From: Asterias rubens
Lineage: Eukaryota; Echinodermata; Asteroidea; Forcipulatida; Asteriidae
Length of the DNA stretch: 64,000 nt
NCBI RefSeq assembly: GCF_902459465.1
Contig: NC_047066.1
Coordinates: forward strand, 4,004,377 to 4,068,376
Direction: 5' to 3'
The notes under the pieces are model-generated. The model did no database searches. It saw nothing but the letters and a program-made list of their open reading frames with translations, and was not told where the DNA came from. Both the position numbers and the translations under genes were made by a program. Shown here one piece after another: positions 23,792 through 35,400 of the stretch (its first letter is position 1; every line of letters starts with the position of its first letter).

Positions 23792-23886
23792 TTAAAGGCA
23801 GTGGACACTATTGGTAACTACCGACTCAAAATAATTATTAGCATAAAACTGACTTTGTACCGAAAGTGTCCACCCACTGCCTTTAA
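23792..23886. mobile_element. T1 MITE internal-deletion derivative (95 bp)
   Basis: Both ends (TTAAAGGCAGTGGACAC and GTGTCC...CTGCCTTTAA) are intact while almost the whole interior is lost. Confidence 0.75.
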
Positions 23887-24296
23887 TGAAGTCAATCAAG
23901 ATGAGGAAGTACACACAAAATAAAAAACGTAATTGCTGGTAGATTGTATAAGTGTTACTTAACCTCTGATGTGATTTGGTTTGATTTAGCCTAAAGCCTT
24001 TCGTGAAGGCCTTTCACTTTCATGTTTAGGCCACAATTTTACAGCCCAGTGGAAGAGTTGGGTGGGTGGCGATATAACGCGGCCTCGTGTGCCGTATCGA
24101 TGTGTACGGTCTGGGGTAATCCCAGCAAACCTCATGACCTATAGGATGTCGTGTTGTTGTGGAATTTCCACTGAAAATGGGAAATGTGATCTTAACTTTT
24201 TTTAAGCCATGAATTCACGCAATGGTTTAAAAAATAAATCCTTTCAACTCGTGGTCTGATTTTGACTAGTTCTCTCTGCGTACACAGCACATTCCC
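23887..24296. other. Unassigned DNA
   Basis: No gene or clear repeat was seen. Confidence 0.4.
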
Positions 24297-24788
24297 GGTG
24301 TGGCGGTTTCAACTTTCCGCTGTGTTCAATTTTCCGAATGACCAAATACGGTAGCATTACGTCATGCGATGCATGCGCACAGCAAGCGAAAGTAGTCCAT
24401 TTTTAGTGCCGTATTGAGTCATCCGTTACCCTCCGGTAGCTGTCATGGCGGCGTCCACGAGTCGAGTACAACTAGCGGCAAACGCGTGGATCGTATGAGG
24501 TTTTTTTTATGCAAGCAGAGTGTGACTTGCCTAAAGTTGTACCCATGAATACATGTAAAGATGGGGCAAGAGATTATGTGACTACACAGAAAAGAATCGT
24601 AATATAAACAATTTGGGGTCACTGCTAAGAGAACTACAGTACTCGCCAGGGTACTCGCGGCGGTATCTGACAGGTCACCCGGAAAACTGAACACGCCGGA
24701 AAGCTAAAACCGTTCGAACAACATGTTGATATGTCCGACTACGTCACCCGGAAAACTGTACACGGCGGATAACTGAAACCGCCACACC
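24297..24788. mobile_element. TIR element with GGTGTGGCGGTTTC ends, copy 1
   Basis: The left end GGTGTGGCGGTTTCAAC is matched by GAAACCGCCACACC at the right end. The subterminal CGTGTTCAGTTTTCCG also pairs. Copy 2, inverted, is at 50758-51203; both share GTCATGGCGGCGTCCACGAG-type interior sequence. There is no transposase. A partial extra TIR-like segment (GACAGGTCACCCGGAAAACTGAACACG) lies internally near 24668. Confidence 0.85.
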
Positions 24789-25451
24789 GGCTCTCAACAA
24801 CTTCCATGGTTACCGGAATCCAATCGCTTTATTGACAGGAAGGGTCGCCTTTTCGCGACCTCTGTACTCGGTTTTTTTCATTTCATTCACACCATTGCAA
24901 CGCATATTGCCCCTATACAAGCACAGAGTTGTTAGAACTATTATTTCATTATTTATTGGGAATACAATACAAGGAACTCATGCTTGGTTCAAATACAGGA
25001 CAACAAATTGCCACTCAGACTATGCCTGGGGGGCTGACCCAAGTTGTATTGAGTTTCTCCTCGGGTGTTTTCCCAAAAAACAGCACCAATAAAGAACTCG
25101 CCTTTCAGCTGTACTCATTTCAGGTAATGAATGGTTCACTATGAAATATTTTTGGGGTTTCCAAATTAAAAATTTGATTTCATGTAACCACAGTGCAGAT
25201 ATATTGACGGAATTGCTGTATTGAAATCTCAAAATAAAAACACTGGTTTGTTGGGACAAATATTGTATAGTCGTCAAAGCATCCTAATGGAAACAACACA
25301 AACTTTTTGTTTTCAGTTTTAGACGTGGGAGGAAAGCCCCAATTTAGGGAAAACCCACGTGGTGATATGGACTGAAAAACCCAATCCGCTAATTAACAGA
25401 CTTGGTCCGGGAGTCGAACCGGGTCAACAGAGTTATACATAAAGCCAACAA

Positions 25452-25647
25452 GGGCCCTATTTCACAAAGCTGTTAAGCAGAAAATACTGCTTGACAAACT
25501 TCTTTGCTAAGCAAAACTTGAGTATAGGGCACCAGCCGCAACAATGCAAACTCAATTTAATTTTGGCTGGTAACCTAATTCTGCTTAGCGATACTATTTT
25601 GTGCTTTAGCAAGCTTTTGCCATTACAGGCTTTATGCAATTGGGCCC
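25452..25647. mobile_element. GC-MITE (GGGCCCAATT ends)
   Basis: GGGCCCTATTTCACAAAGC at the left is complementary to GCTTTATGCAATTGGGCCC at the right. Inner GCTTAGC/GCTAAGC words are typical of the family, also seen at 34484, 48356, 53605 and partly 17982. Confidence 0.8.
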
Positions 25648-26316
25648 TGATTGCCTTTTAACTAACTAAACTATACGCATGATATATCAAAATTATGTAT
25701 ACATTAATTAATGCTAAACTATAAATTAACACACATCCAAACCAATGGAAACCATGAACCGAGAAAAGGATAAACCTTCTAAAACAAGGGCCGTCATGTA
25801 AAGTGCTGAGTTCACTGGCCGAGTAAAATACCTCTGCTCCGGTCAGCTAAAAGACCGGCGGATTCAGGATATGGGCCTGACCTAATTTTGGGTCAGTGTC
25901 TAAAATAACACAGAAATGGGTCAAAATGGCGAAGAATCTGAGTAGCAATCAGTACTGGCAGATGAGTGAGTCATAATCGAGTATCGAGTAATGTCTCTTG
26001 GAGTGCGGACGAGTCATGAGTAATGAAATCGAGTATTATTATAGGCCTATCGAGTCATTTTTTTAGTCGAGATAGTACTATTGACTGCCAGTAGGCCTTA
26101 CGAGTTTTAAGTAGAGTGCTGACTATTAAATTTAAATATATATATATATTCACATTCTTGATTCCGGATGCCAAACATCTGTCAAAATTTTTCAAACAGA
26201 ATTCTAAACCATGCACCGATGTGTTTGAAAGAACCTTTTGCTAAAATATTTGATGTAGATAAGTTTGCCAGGTGCCATTTTCTGAAAGGATAAGCATGAA
26301 ATCTGCAGGGCCCGGG
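25648..26316. other. Unassigned intergenic DNA
   Basis: No gene was seen. An ATATATAT run lies near 26140 and a degenerate GAGTCAT/GAGTAAT-rich stretch at 25960-26060. Confidence 0.4.
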
Positions 26317-26667
26317 TTTAAACTTGTTGACACTCTCGGTAATAATTGTCATTGTTGGGAATCTAAACAAAAACTCAGTAACAGATAGCCTATTGCGGGA
26401 AACGGCTCACTCAAAAGTAACATGTCTTTTTAGAAAGAGTATAATTTCTCACCCAAATAATAAAATACTTCAGGCTTATGGAGGCTTACGCATCTAAAAG
26501 CACACACAGTTGTTCAACAAGATGTTTGTCTTGCATTATTCTCTTGCATCTTCGATGACCGAAGCCAAAATGAGCAAAACATTTCACAGGTTTGTTATTC
26601 TGTGCATATATTAGGATACACCAAGTTAGAATACTGGTCTTTGACAATTACCGGTCCACTTTTCAAA
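26317..26667. mobile_element. Worn T2-type MITE
   Basis: Both T1/T2 ends are eroded. The internal landmarks GGGAAACGGCTCACTC, AAAGCACACA, TCGATGACC and TTTCACAGGTTTGTTATT are in the family order. Confidence 0.6.
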
Positions 26668-27481
26668 GTTGCATTTTAGAAGTAGGCCTATTACTGGTTT
26701 GAAGCCTTCGGTAAGGTTCAAGAGTGAAATTCAATGCTCTTTGCCTCCGTTTTCAACCTTGTTCAATGGCTATTCTTCGACAGAAGGCGGCCACTGACTT
26801 AATTGTTGTTTTATCTGAGGGTGAAAAATGAAATTTTGTTCCATTCCAAAGGATTTGTGTATATTAAAAGGAATATACAAATAATGCATCAGTTTGACCC
26901 CCACAACAACAACAACAAGTACGGCACCCCAATGGTTGGACAATAATTGGACATGTTCGTTGATCTGTCAATTCGCAGTATTTTTCTTTTACTTTGTATT
27001 GGCTTGATTTACGCGATGCATCCAGTGGTACGAACTGAGTTCATTTTTTGTTTTGGTATACAAGGAAACAACGTCAGGAAGTCAATAGAGGACAACGCAG
27101 GAATGATGACGCCATGGAGTCAAAATACGGAATATTGAACCTTCAAAAATTGTTTTTTAATTTATTACACCTCCACTTGATGTGGAATGGGGGCCTCGTT
27201 CTTCTTCCAACTGTTCCTTCATGGGGTGCGTTTTGGTAGTCCTAACTGAAAAACTGTTTCCGATCGATTGAATTGACCATTGGTGTATCACTGGCCAATG
27301 GCCGAAACATGCAGTTATTGGTTTACGACCGCCAAAAGGCACTCCTGTTCTGTGAATCTCATGAATTATTGAGATGGTTTCGAGGGGGTAGGCCACTTCT
27401 GAACAATGATATTCCAGTTTTTATATTGCGCTTTCCAAACCCGAAGGGCTTCTCAAAGGGCTTCCAACATTATTACTCCTG
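26668..27481. other. Unassigned intergenic DNA
   Basis: Several short open frames occur (26947-27396) but none resembles a known protein and none is conserved in a second copy here. Confidence 0.4.
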
Positions 27482-27755
27482 ATCACCATGGCCTTAATTC
27501 ATTCCTTAAACCATCTCCTCAGCTCCCTGGGGAGTATAGCCTACATCAATGTGCAAACAGCAAACCAGTCACAAGAACCATCTCTGCCCTCACAGGTACC
27601 CATTTACCCCTGAGTGGGGAGAAGCAATTATAGTTAAGTGTCTTACTCAGGGACACAAGATCACGACCGGATTTCAAGTCCACACTCTAGAGTGCTAAAC
27701 AGAAGCACCAGAGCTTGAGTTCGGTGCTCTTAACCGCTCGGCCATGACACCCTGT
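27482..27755 (-). mobile_element. SINE family S2 (tRNA-Leu/Ser-like head)
   Basis: On the minus strand it starts with a GGTGTCATGGCCGAGCGGTTAAG head. A body follows with GGTAAATGGGTACCTGTGAGGG and CTCCCCAGGGAGCTGAG. It is the same family as 48980-49325, the best copy. Confidence 0.75.
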
Positions 27756-30700
27756 AGAAAGGTTCGTGCTTTTCAGCACTAAGCAAACATTTTCCCTCCC
27801 TAATGAGGATTACCATGCATGCCGCTATTTTTGCAATCTCTTGATAACTATCCCAGTTGTTGTTTTTTGAGTTTTGTTTTTTTGCATTGTCACTAAAAAA
27901 CTTTGTCACTTCGTCGATTATCTTCCAACAATACCAACATAAATGATACAGCACTTTTTTATGTTACAACATCATGTATGGGCCTATTACAGACCCTTTA
28001 TAAGTTTTAATTAACTGTATAGTGCAAACGCCCTAGTGTGTTACTGGAAAACACAAGGAAACTGCCGAGCACAGGAAGCCAGATTTGTTTTGCTCAGTGA
28101 TCATGTTCACTTCTGTTTTCCTTCTCATGGCACAAACAACAAAACAACAAAGGAAGTCAAAATTAGTGGTTAGCTCATGTGGTCCGTTCTCTAAGTTTTT
28201 ATAGCACGGAGGAAGAAAACAAAATGGCTATAGCTCATCTGCAGACACCCGTACGCCTTATCGCAGTGGTGTTGGTTGCAATCCTATACGTGTAACAACA
28301 CCATTGCGGTCTTCATGGACCACGTTTGGTGTAATTGTCAAAGACCAGTATTCACACGAAACCTGTGGAAATTTGAACTCAATTGGTATAGTCGAAGTTG
28401 CGAGATGGAAGAAAAAAACATCCTCGTTGCACAAATTGTATCCAAAAAAATGCGATAGGATTCGATTCTTTGAGTGAGAATTTCCTCTTTCTAAAAAAAC
28501 TACGATACTTCAGCGGTTGCTGATTTCTCATAAAGGGACACCATATATTATTTGATACCTTGGTCGGTTGCTTTAATCCTATATAAATATTAGGCCTATA
28601 ATGTACAATAAACTAAACCGTTAATAAAAGGTGGGTCGCATTTTGTAGACATCGTCAAAGAATCCGGAGCGGTTGTCCATGCACTGGAATAAATCATCCG
28701 TTATTGGAATAAATAATCCGTAATTTGGAATACACATAAAGACGTACACTGTCAGAAATCAGAAACACTTCCCAGATTCAAATTATGGGGATACCAATAA
28801 ATTTAACTATTTTTCCATGACCACATTACTTCAAAGAGAAATGATTCTCACAATTTTGATTTATACTGCATGTTGCATGTAGGCTACTTCTAACTATGTT
28901 CTAACCAAATGGTTTTAATTTTCTCCACGTTTTAACAGATCTCTTTTTTTACCTCTCAATTTTGTGTGTTTTCAATCGCCAAATAATAATACACAACATT
29001 ATCATATGTGGGGTATTTCATCCTGTCACAAGATGTAAAAAATAATGGAGGAAGTAACTGGGTTTTTCCGTTTTATAGCTCCTTTGGTGCTAAACCAGTA
29101 CTTCAGAATATGAATGTTGCGGTATACCACTGTCATGTCATGACATGACATAACGAGGATGATTCGATCTGTTTCCTTTCGTTACGATTCGACGTTTTTG
29201 TGAATGATGTGACAGTTTTTTTCTACTTTCTCAACAAGTCAGGCCTAAAAACCGAATCCAACTAAAACTTTCTCAAGTGAATTTTGCTGTATCTTTCAAA
29301 CCTGTTGAAATTTCGAGCTCAAATGGTCATCGAAGTTGCAAGAGAATAATGAAAGAATAAGAACACACTTGTTGCACTCGTGTTTTGTGTGCTTTCAGAC
29401 GCCTGCGCGGGGCTTGAGGTCTGAAGTGTTTTAAAGCCATTAAAGACATTATACACTTTCGGAACAGAAGAACAAAATTAAAGTTCATAGATTTGCAAAT
29501 AACTTAAAGGGTCACTACAGAAGGTAATGGTGAAAGGCTTCTCTTGAAATATTATTCCATGAAATGCTTTAGTTTTTAAGAAAAAATTAAAACAATTTTC
29601 AATTCTCGATATTTTCACAGGTTTGCTATTTTATATTATAAGTTGTGATACACAAAGTGTGAGACTTTGGAAAATGCTGTTTACCGAGTCATATTTGTGT
29701 GGATGATTATTCTACCTTGAAACGTCTTTCTATAGCCTTATGCATTTTTAACAAACGGTTTCAAACGCTTTTCAACGACCACGCAACTCGCTCGATCAAA
29801 GGCAACGTGTCCCTTGTAGCCTTAGGCTACTCTCGCACTAACCATGGGGGTAGAATTCATGAACCAGATCACTGAACAACACGCCATACCTTTTACACAA
29901 TTGACTCCCAAACACTGGCAGACTGTGCCCGTGGGGGTCGCCCCGGGGTGTGACCGTGGGAGAAAAGGTGAAGGGGGTCAACAACAGTGACCTAGTTCCT
30001 TAAAGCAATTCATTCGTCAACAGGGGGCGCTATATGCAATCTGTGTTCTATTATTGCCTGAACGTCTGACGTCATTCTTCGAGGATCCTTGCGGATAAAG
30101 ACAGGGCCCAGTCTATGTTCTGTGTTTGCAGTTGCAGAGGGGTACATGCAAGCACCACACTAAAGCAATAAACTCCCATAATCAACTTTGCCAATTCTTA
30201 AATCTATCAAATCTCCTAAAAAGTTGAAGCACAGAGCCCCCCCCCCCCGCCCTGGTTGTAACACAATTGTTGTAATTACAAAATCTGATAATTGCATGCT
30301 CGACCCAAAAACGTTCTTATTCCACAGATTCTAAAATCAGTTTGCCGCATGAATTTTTGCCCAATTAGTGTGTTGCACCATAGAGTGTTGCACCCAGAGT
30401 CTCCTTATTTATTCCGTCTTTATGATTATTATTAGAAATAACAGTTATTTTGTTCAAGTCATTTTCGAAGTATACCTCTTAGATATATCGAGAACAAAAA
30501 AACTAAAATGTTTGGGAGCTTTTTTGCATTACAAACACATTTGGTGGTATTCCCATCTATTATAGCAAAAAAAGCAGGGATTATTTGTTTGTGACAACCT
30601 TAATTTAAAAAGGAAATACATTACAGCGTCTTTCAGATCATGTTAAACAAATTCCAAATTAAGCACATTTTTTATAACCATGCTAAACAAATTTCAAATA

Positions 30701-30925
30701 AAGCACAACTTTTTTAATAACCAATTATTATTTCATTATTTTATTACCTATGCAATAAATTTCGGCTATAACAATTAGAGTTATTTTTATTAGCTCATTC
30801 ATAAATATTTAAAAGTTATAATTCTCTAATTCTCCTTTATTCAAATGAGGGTTTTACCATGATGCGTGTATTGGTAGTGAACAACTGCTTGGTGTCATTA
30901 TTGTTTTCAAATTTTACTATGCCCT
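27756..30925. other. Intergenic DNA with decayed element fragments
   Basis: No gene. Fragments seen: T2-like pieces at about 28328-28530 and 29276-29420; a TTAAAG-type remnant at about 29440-29690; and half of the 57568 foldback at 29690-29815 (ACAAACGGTTTCAAACGCTT, GGCAACGTGT). There is also an AT-rich tract at 30600-30850. Confidence 0.5.
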
Positions 30926-31312
30926 TTAAAGACACTGGACACTATTGGTAATTGTCAAAGACCAGTCTTCTCACTTGGTGTATCTCATCATATACATAAA
31001 ATAATAAACCGGTGAATATTTGAGCTCAAATCGGTCGTCGAAGTTGCGAGATAACAATGAAAGAAAAAACACCCTGGTTACATGAAGTTGTGTGCTTTCA
31101 GATGCTTGATTTCGAGACCTCAAATTCTAAACTTGAGGTCTCGAAATCAAATTCGTGGAAACTTACTTCTTTCTCGAAAACTACCTCACTTCAGAGGGAG
31201 CCGTTTCTCACAATGTTTTTTACTATCAACCTCTCCCCATTACTCATTACCGAAGAAGGTTCAATGCTAATAATTATTTTGAGTATTTACCAATAGTGTC
31301 TACTGCCTTTAA
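30926..31312 (-). mobile_element. T1 MITE, full length
   Basis: It runs from TTAAAGACACTGGACAC to GTGTCTACTGCCTTTAA with a complete central GAGACCTCAA/TTGAGGTCTC palindrome near 31114-31143. Confidence 0.85.
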
Positions 31313-31960
31313 CAAACATTTAAATTGCACAAAATAAATGTCCTAATTCACACACTCTTGGTAACAAACTGTGCTGGTAGGCATGGACCGCCGAATGTTA
31401 GTTCAATTCTGTTTAACAGATGTTTTAACCAGCAAACTTTCAATCAAATAAAATACCTCCCAAGATTGGTTGCTTTGTTTTCAACAAATTTAACACTAAT
31501 TTTTGAATAGTTGTGAGATATTGTTACAAATTGTGGTTATCTGTTTTTGTTTTGCATTTATAACTTTCCATAGTTTTCCATACTCGGTTGGCAAAAACTT
31601 GGGATGTGAAGTTGCAATAGAAAGGTCTATAATACAACATGAGGGTGAACAAGTTCATGTAACACAGCTCAAAAAAACAGCCTCACTAAAGTCAAAAATG
31701 GATGAGAGATGGCTTGGCCAGTACAAAAGTTGCAAGAATCCATTGTTTGATCTTAACAATGGGGGCCTATGCAAAGGTCCAGCAGTGAAATACAGAGTGT
31801 GGATATTTAGGCATGAGAAAAATTGCTTATAAAGATGCACATAATATTAAAGAATATTTTCAAAATATTTTCAAAATGTTATTGATAACTTTGTAAAGAA
31901 ATCTCTTTGGCTTTCCACTTGAAAGTTATACACAAAAAATTGTTATACAAAAAGAATCGT
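31313..31960. other. Spacer between two MITEs with an unrecognised open frame
   Basis: A + frame (31503-31832) is open for about 109 codons. It has a hydrophobic stretch, then a polar half (GKNLGCEVAIERS...). It has no ATG near its start, no splice context and no similarity I recognise, so it is not called a gene. Confidence 0.35.
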
Positions 31961-32354
31961 TATAAAGGCACTGGACACATTTGGTAGTTGTCGAAGACCA
32001 GTATTCACTGAGTGTATCCAAACAGAATACATGTATGCTTAAAAGAACAAGTCTGTGAAAATTTTGACTCAAATGGTCATCAAAGTTGCAAGAGAACAAA
32101 GAAAGAAAAAACACCTTTGTTGCACAAATTTGTGTGCTTTCAGATGCCCTAAAAAGGCTTCAGGCCTGAAGTCTTTTATCAAATTCAAATATTTGCATGA
32201 GAATGTACCTCTTTCTCAAACACTACCTTACTTCAGAGGGAGCCGTTTCTCACAACATTTTATACTGTCAACAGCTATCCATTGCTCATAACCAAGTACG
32301 TTTTTGTGTTAATAATTATTTTGAGTGTCTACTGATAGTGTCCAGTGCCTTTAA
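31961..32354 (-). mobile_element. T2 MITE, full length
   Basis: The ends TATAAAGGCACTGGACAC and GTGTCCAGTGCCTTTAA are complementary. The central palindrome is GGCTTCAGGCCTGAAGTC instead of the GAGACCTC type. It lies immediately downstream of RNF25. Confidence 0.8.
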
Positions 32355-32431
32355 GGAATTTCTTTGGCTTTTCACTTGAAAACTATCAAAAATTGTTTTT
32401 AAGAGACTTTTTTAAAGGGTCACATCAAGCA

Positions 32432-35400
32432 TCATAACTTAACATTCTCAAATCCAGGCGGCGGTGCAACTGACCTCTGACCCAAGTCTTTCTTTGGATC
32501 TGAAACTGTCTCAAAGCCGGCTGTTTTAGTCGAGACGGAAGTGGCACTATCATTAGGTTTGGCTTTAAAGAGCTCGGGCTTGCTCTTGCTGTCACTGCCA
32601 ACAGTCTCATACTTCGGATCAGTAAGTGTCTTGTCTTTTGCTCTTCCTCCACTGCCTTTACTGTGAGACGATTCATTTGATTGGCTGCTGCAACCTTTAC
32701 CGCTTTGAGACGTGCCTTGTGATTGGTTAATTGGCGATTGGTATTCAGACCTCAGTTTACCTCTACCCTTATTTTGGCTTTGAGACACGTTATTTGATTG
32801 GCTAAGCTGTTCAGATCTCTGCGGATGACCTCTGCCCTTACCTCGAGATGAATCTTTTGATTGGTTACCTCTACGGTCACTGTTTTGAAACCTGTCATTT
32901 GATTGGTTGAGATGAGACGGTCTCCGTTGGTTTCCCCTGCCTGCGCTTTGGCTTTGATGAGACCCATCTTTGGATTGGTTGAAATGTTCTGGTCTCCGTT
33001 CTTCTCTCGTATGATAACGCTCCTTCCTAATATCAGTTCTATCATCCCTGCTCTTACTTCTAACATCATTAGATTGTTCCCTCTTGCAATCTCCGCCAAG
33101 ATTCTCCTCTGAAGCTTTCGCTTTTCGCCTCCGCCCTGCGTTATTCCTTGGCTCAGAAGTATCTCCCTTCGTTCGCAGGTCGGTCTTAATACTAGCTGAT
33201 TGCACACTCACATCTGCAGTTCTATCTCCAGACAGTTTTGAATCTGGCCCATCTGCTTTCTTCCTACGCTCGTCAATCAAAGTTGGTTTTTCCTTTCGCC
33301 CCGTGGGCTCTGTTGAACGCGGATCTACCGTCGCTTTTGCATCTGGATTAATTTTGTCTTTGTAATTATTTCTCCTCTTCTCAATTGGTCGTGTCCCAGA
33401 CTTTGGACCCTCGTTTCTGGTTTCACCTGAACCACACACTGGATTGTCCAATTTATCAGCCGATGCATCATTTCTCCTTTCATTTTCTGTCCCGTGAGGG
33501 TCATTTCTCCCTTTTGATTGCTCCTCTCTCTCATGTTTCTCATGATCTTTGACCGTAATACCAGCTGGACATATGCTATCATTGTCAAACCTCCTATCTG
33601 ATTGGTCAGCCATATTTTCACCAGTACTAATCTGTGATTGGTCAGTAGTGTTCTCATGCTCTGTTGACCCCTTATCCATTGACCTTTGACCAGGCCTGTT
33701 ATCCCTTCTACCAGCATCTGTTGGTTTAGAAAAGTTTTCCTTATTACCCGAAGAATGTGGGCGTGTGTGACCCCTCCCCCTTGACCATCTCCCTTGGGCG
33801 GAGCCCCGCCCACCCGGTCTGTGGTTGCTCCTATTAGACGATCTTGGTCTATCGGGGTAACTCCTCTTGTTATGTCCTGCGTCATTTCTAGAAACAGGAG
33901 GTTTTGCCTCTTCCTGCCCCTGCTCCGTCTGACGTGGGGCAACATCTTGCGTCTTGGTATTTCTTTCATGAAGGTTTTGCGGCTGTGTTGTCACTGCTGT
34001 GATGCCAGTATTTAGCGGCAGTGTAGGGGTCTGAAACGAACAATGCAAAGTAAATGAAGACATTATTCATCTCAACTTGAACATTTACTCTAATCAGCGG
34101 GTAGCTTGAGGGGTTCAAATGTGAGATTCTCACAGGCAAAAAGTTTTTTCTCCAGGAACGAAGGAGTCGAGAAATTGAAGAGTTAATAATAATTTTGTAT
34201 TTATTTCACCTTATTATCCAAAACCATTTGTGCCTTTTCTTTTTCCGCAGACGTCCCCCCGTTAAAGTCAGTCTCAGTCACTAATTCATTCCTTATTCTC
34301 CCTCTTCAGGCCTCTGGTTTTGTCTTTTGTGGTTCCACCCTCTTGTGGTTAAACTAGCCCCTTCTCTCCAAGCACCTCCACCCACCAGATTTTGTCTCCT
34401 TTGTTTTGTTCATCCTTCAGGTTTTTTCTGATTGATTATTGCCTCTCTGTTTACACATCTTTCTTCCTGATTGCCTCTGTCCTGGGCCCAATTTCATAAA
34501 GGCTGAAAGTACAAATACTTGCTAAGCACAGAAAAGTATTGCTTTACAGAAACAGGTCATACCAGCCAAAATTACATTAACTTTACAATGATGTGACTAG
34601 TGCTCCACTCAGTTTTTGCTCAGCAAAGAAATTTGTCAAGCAGTATTTTCTGCCCAACAGCTTTATGAATTGGGCCATGTTTCTCTTTTATACTTGTAAG
34701 TATGTGTTGTCATATTGCCGTTTGAGAAAGACTCTGCAAGGGTAAAAACTTGAGCAATAAACTAGTACCCTTAACATAACATTTTATTAAACTGTAGGTA
34801 TATTTGGTTGGTACGCAGTTTGCAACAGCTAATTCTATTTTCTCAGAAACCGTGTGTCTGAAAAGTAATATTTTTCAAGTGGAAAAGTTACCTGGGATAT
34901 ATCTATGAGGAACTTATTACTCTCAGCTTCAAGGTCAATGATTCCGCCCTTTTCCTTCTGTCGTCTATAGAGGGCAGCAAACCTTCTCTGCATCTTGCGT
35001 AACTCGGCATCGGGGGTGTACGCTTCATGATTGGCACTAGGGGCTGGAGCATTTTCCAGCTGGGAAAGGTCGTAGGTCACTGGTTCTCGACAGACGGCAC
35101 ACACAGTCTGTGGGAAATACACAAAGCTGTGTTACACTACTTGTTAAAATTTCGTTTTGCCAGTTCAGTTAACTTTTGCTCCAGAACGGTCAGGTCAAGT
35201 AGACCCAGGTTCATACAAATTTTGACATCACAAATTCGCAACGAATAGTTCCCAACACTTGACTTGTGCTCAACTCCCACTCCTGCAAAACATTCGCTGC
35301 AAAAGTAGCCTGTGACGTAAAAATTCGCTTCACATTCGCAGGAAGTATAAACCAGGCAGGAAGGATCAACTTGCCACGAGCTGGAAATTTCTTTCATAAC

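Noticed and set aside
24443..24694. Minus-strand open frame starting MFSFPGDLSDTAAS
   Set aside because: It lies wholly inside the GGTGTGGCGG element, and the second copy of the element does not preserve the frame.
32752..33969. Additional open frames overlapping the RNF25 last exon
   Set aside because: They are shadow frames of a long, low-complexity coding exon. Only one frame joins the RING exon in phase.
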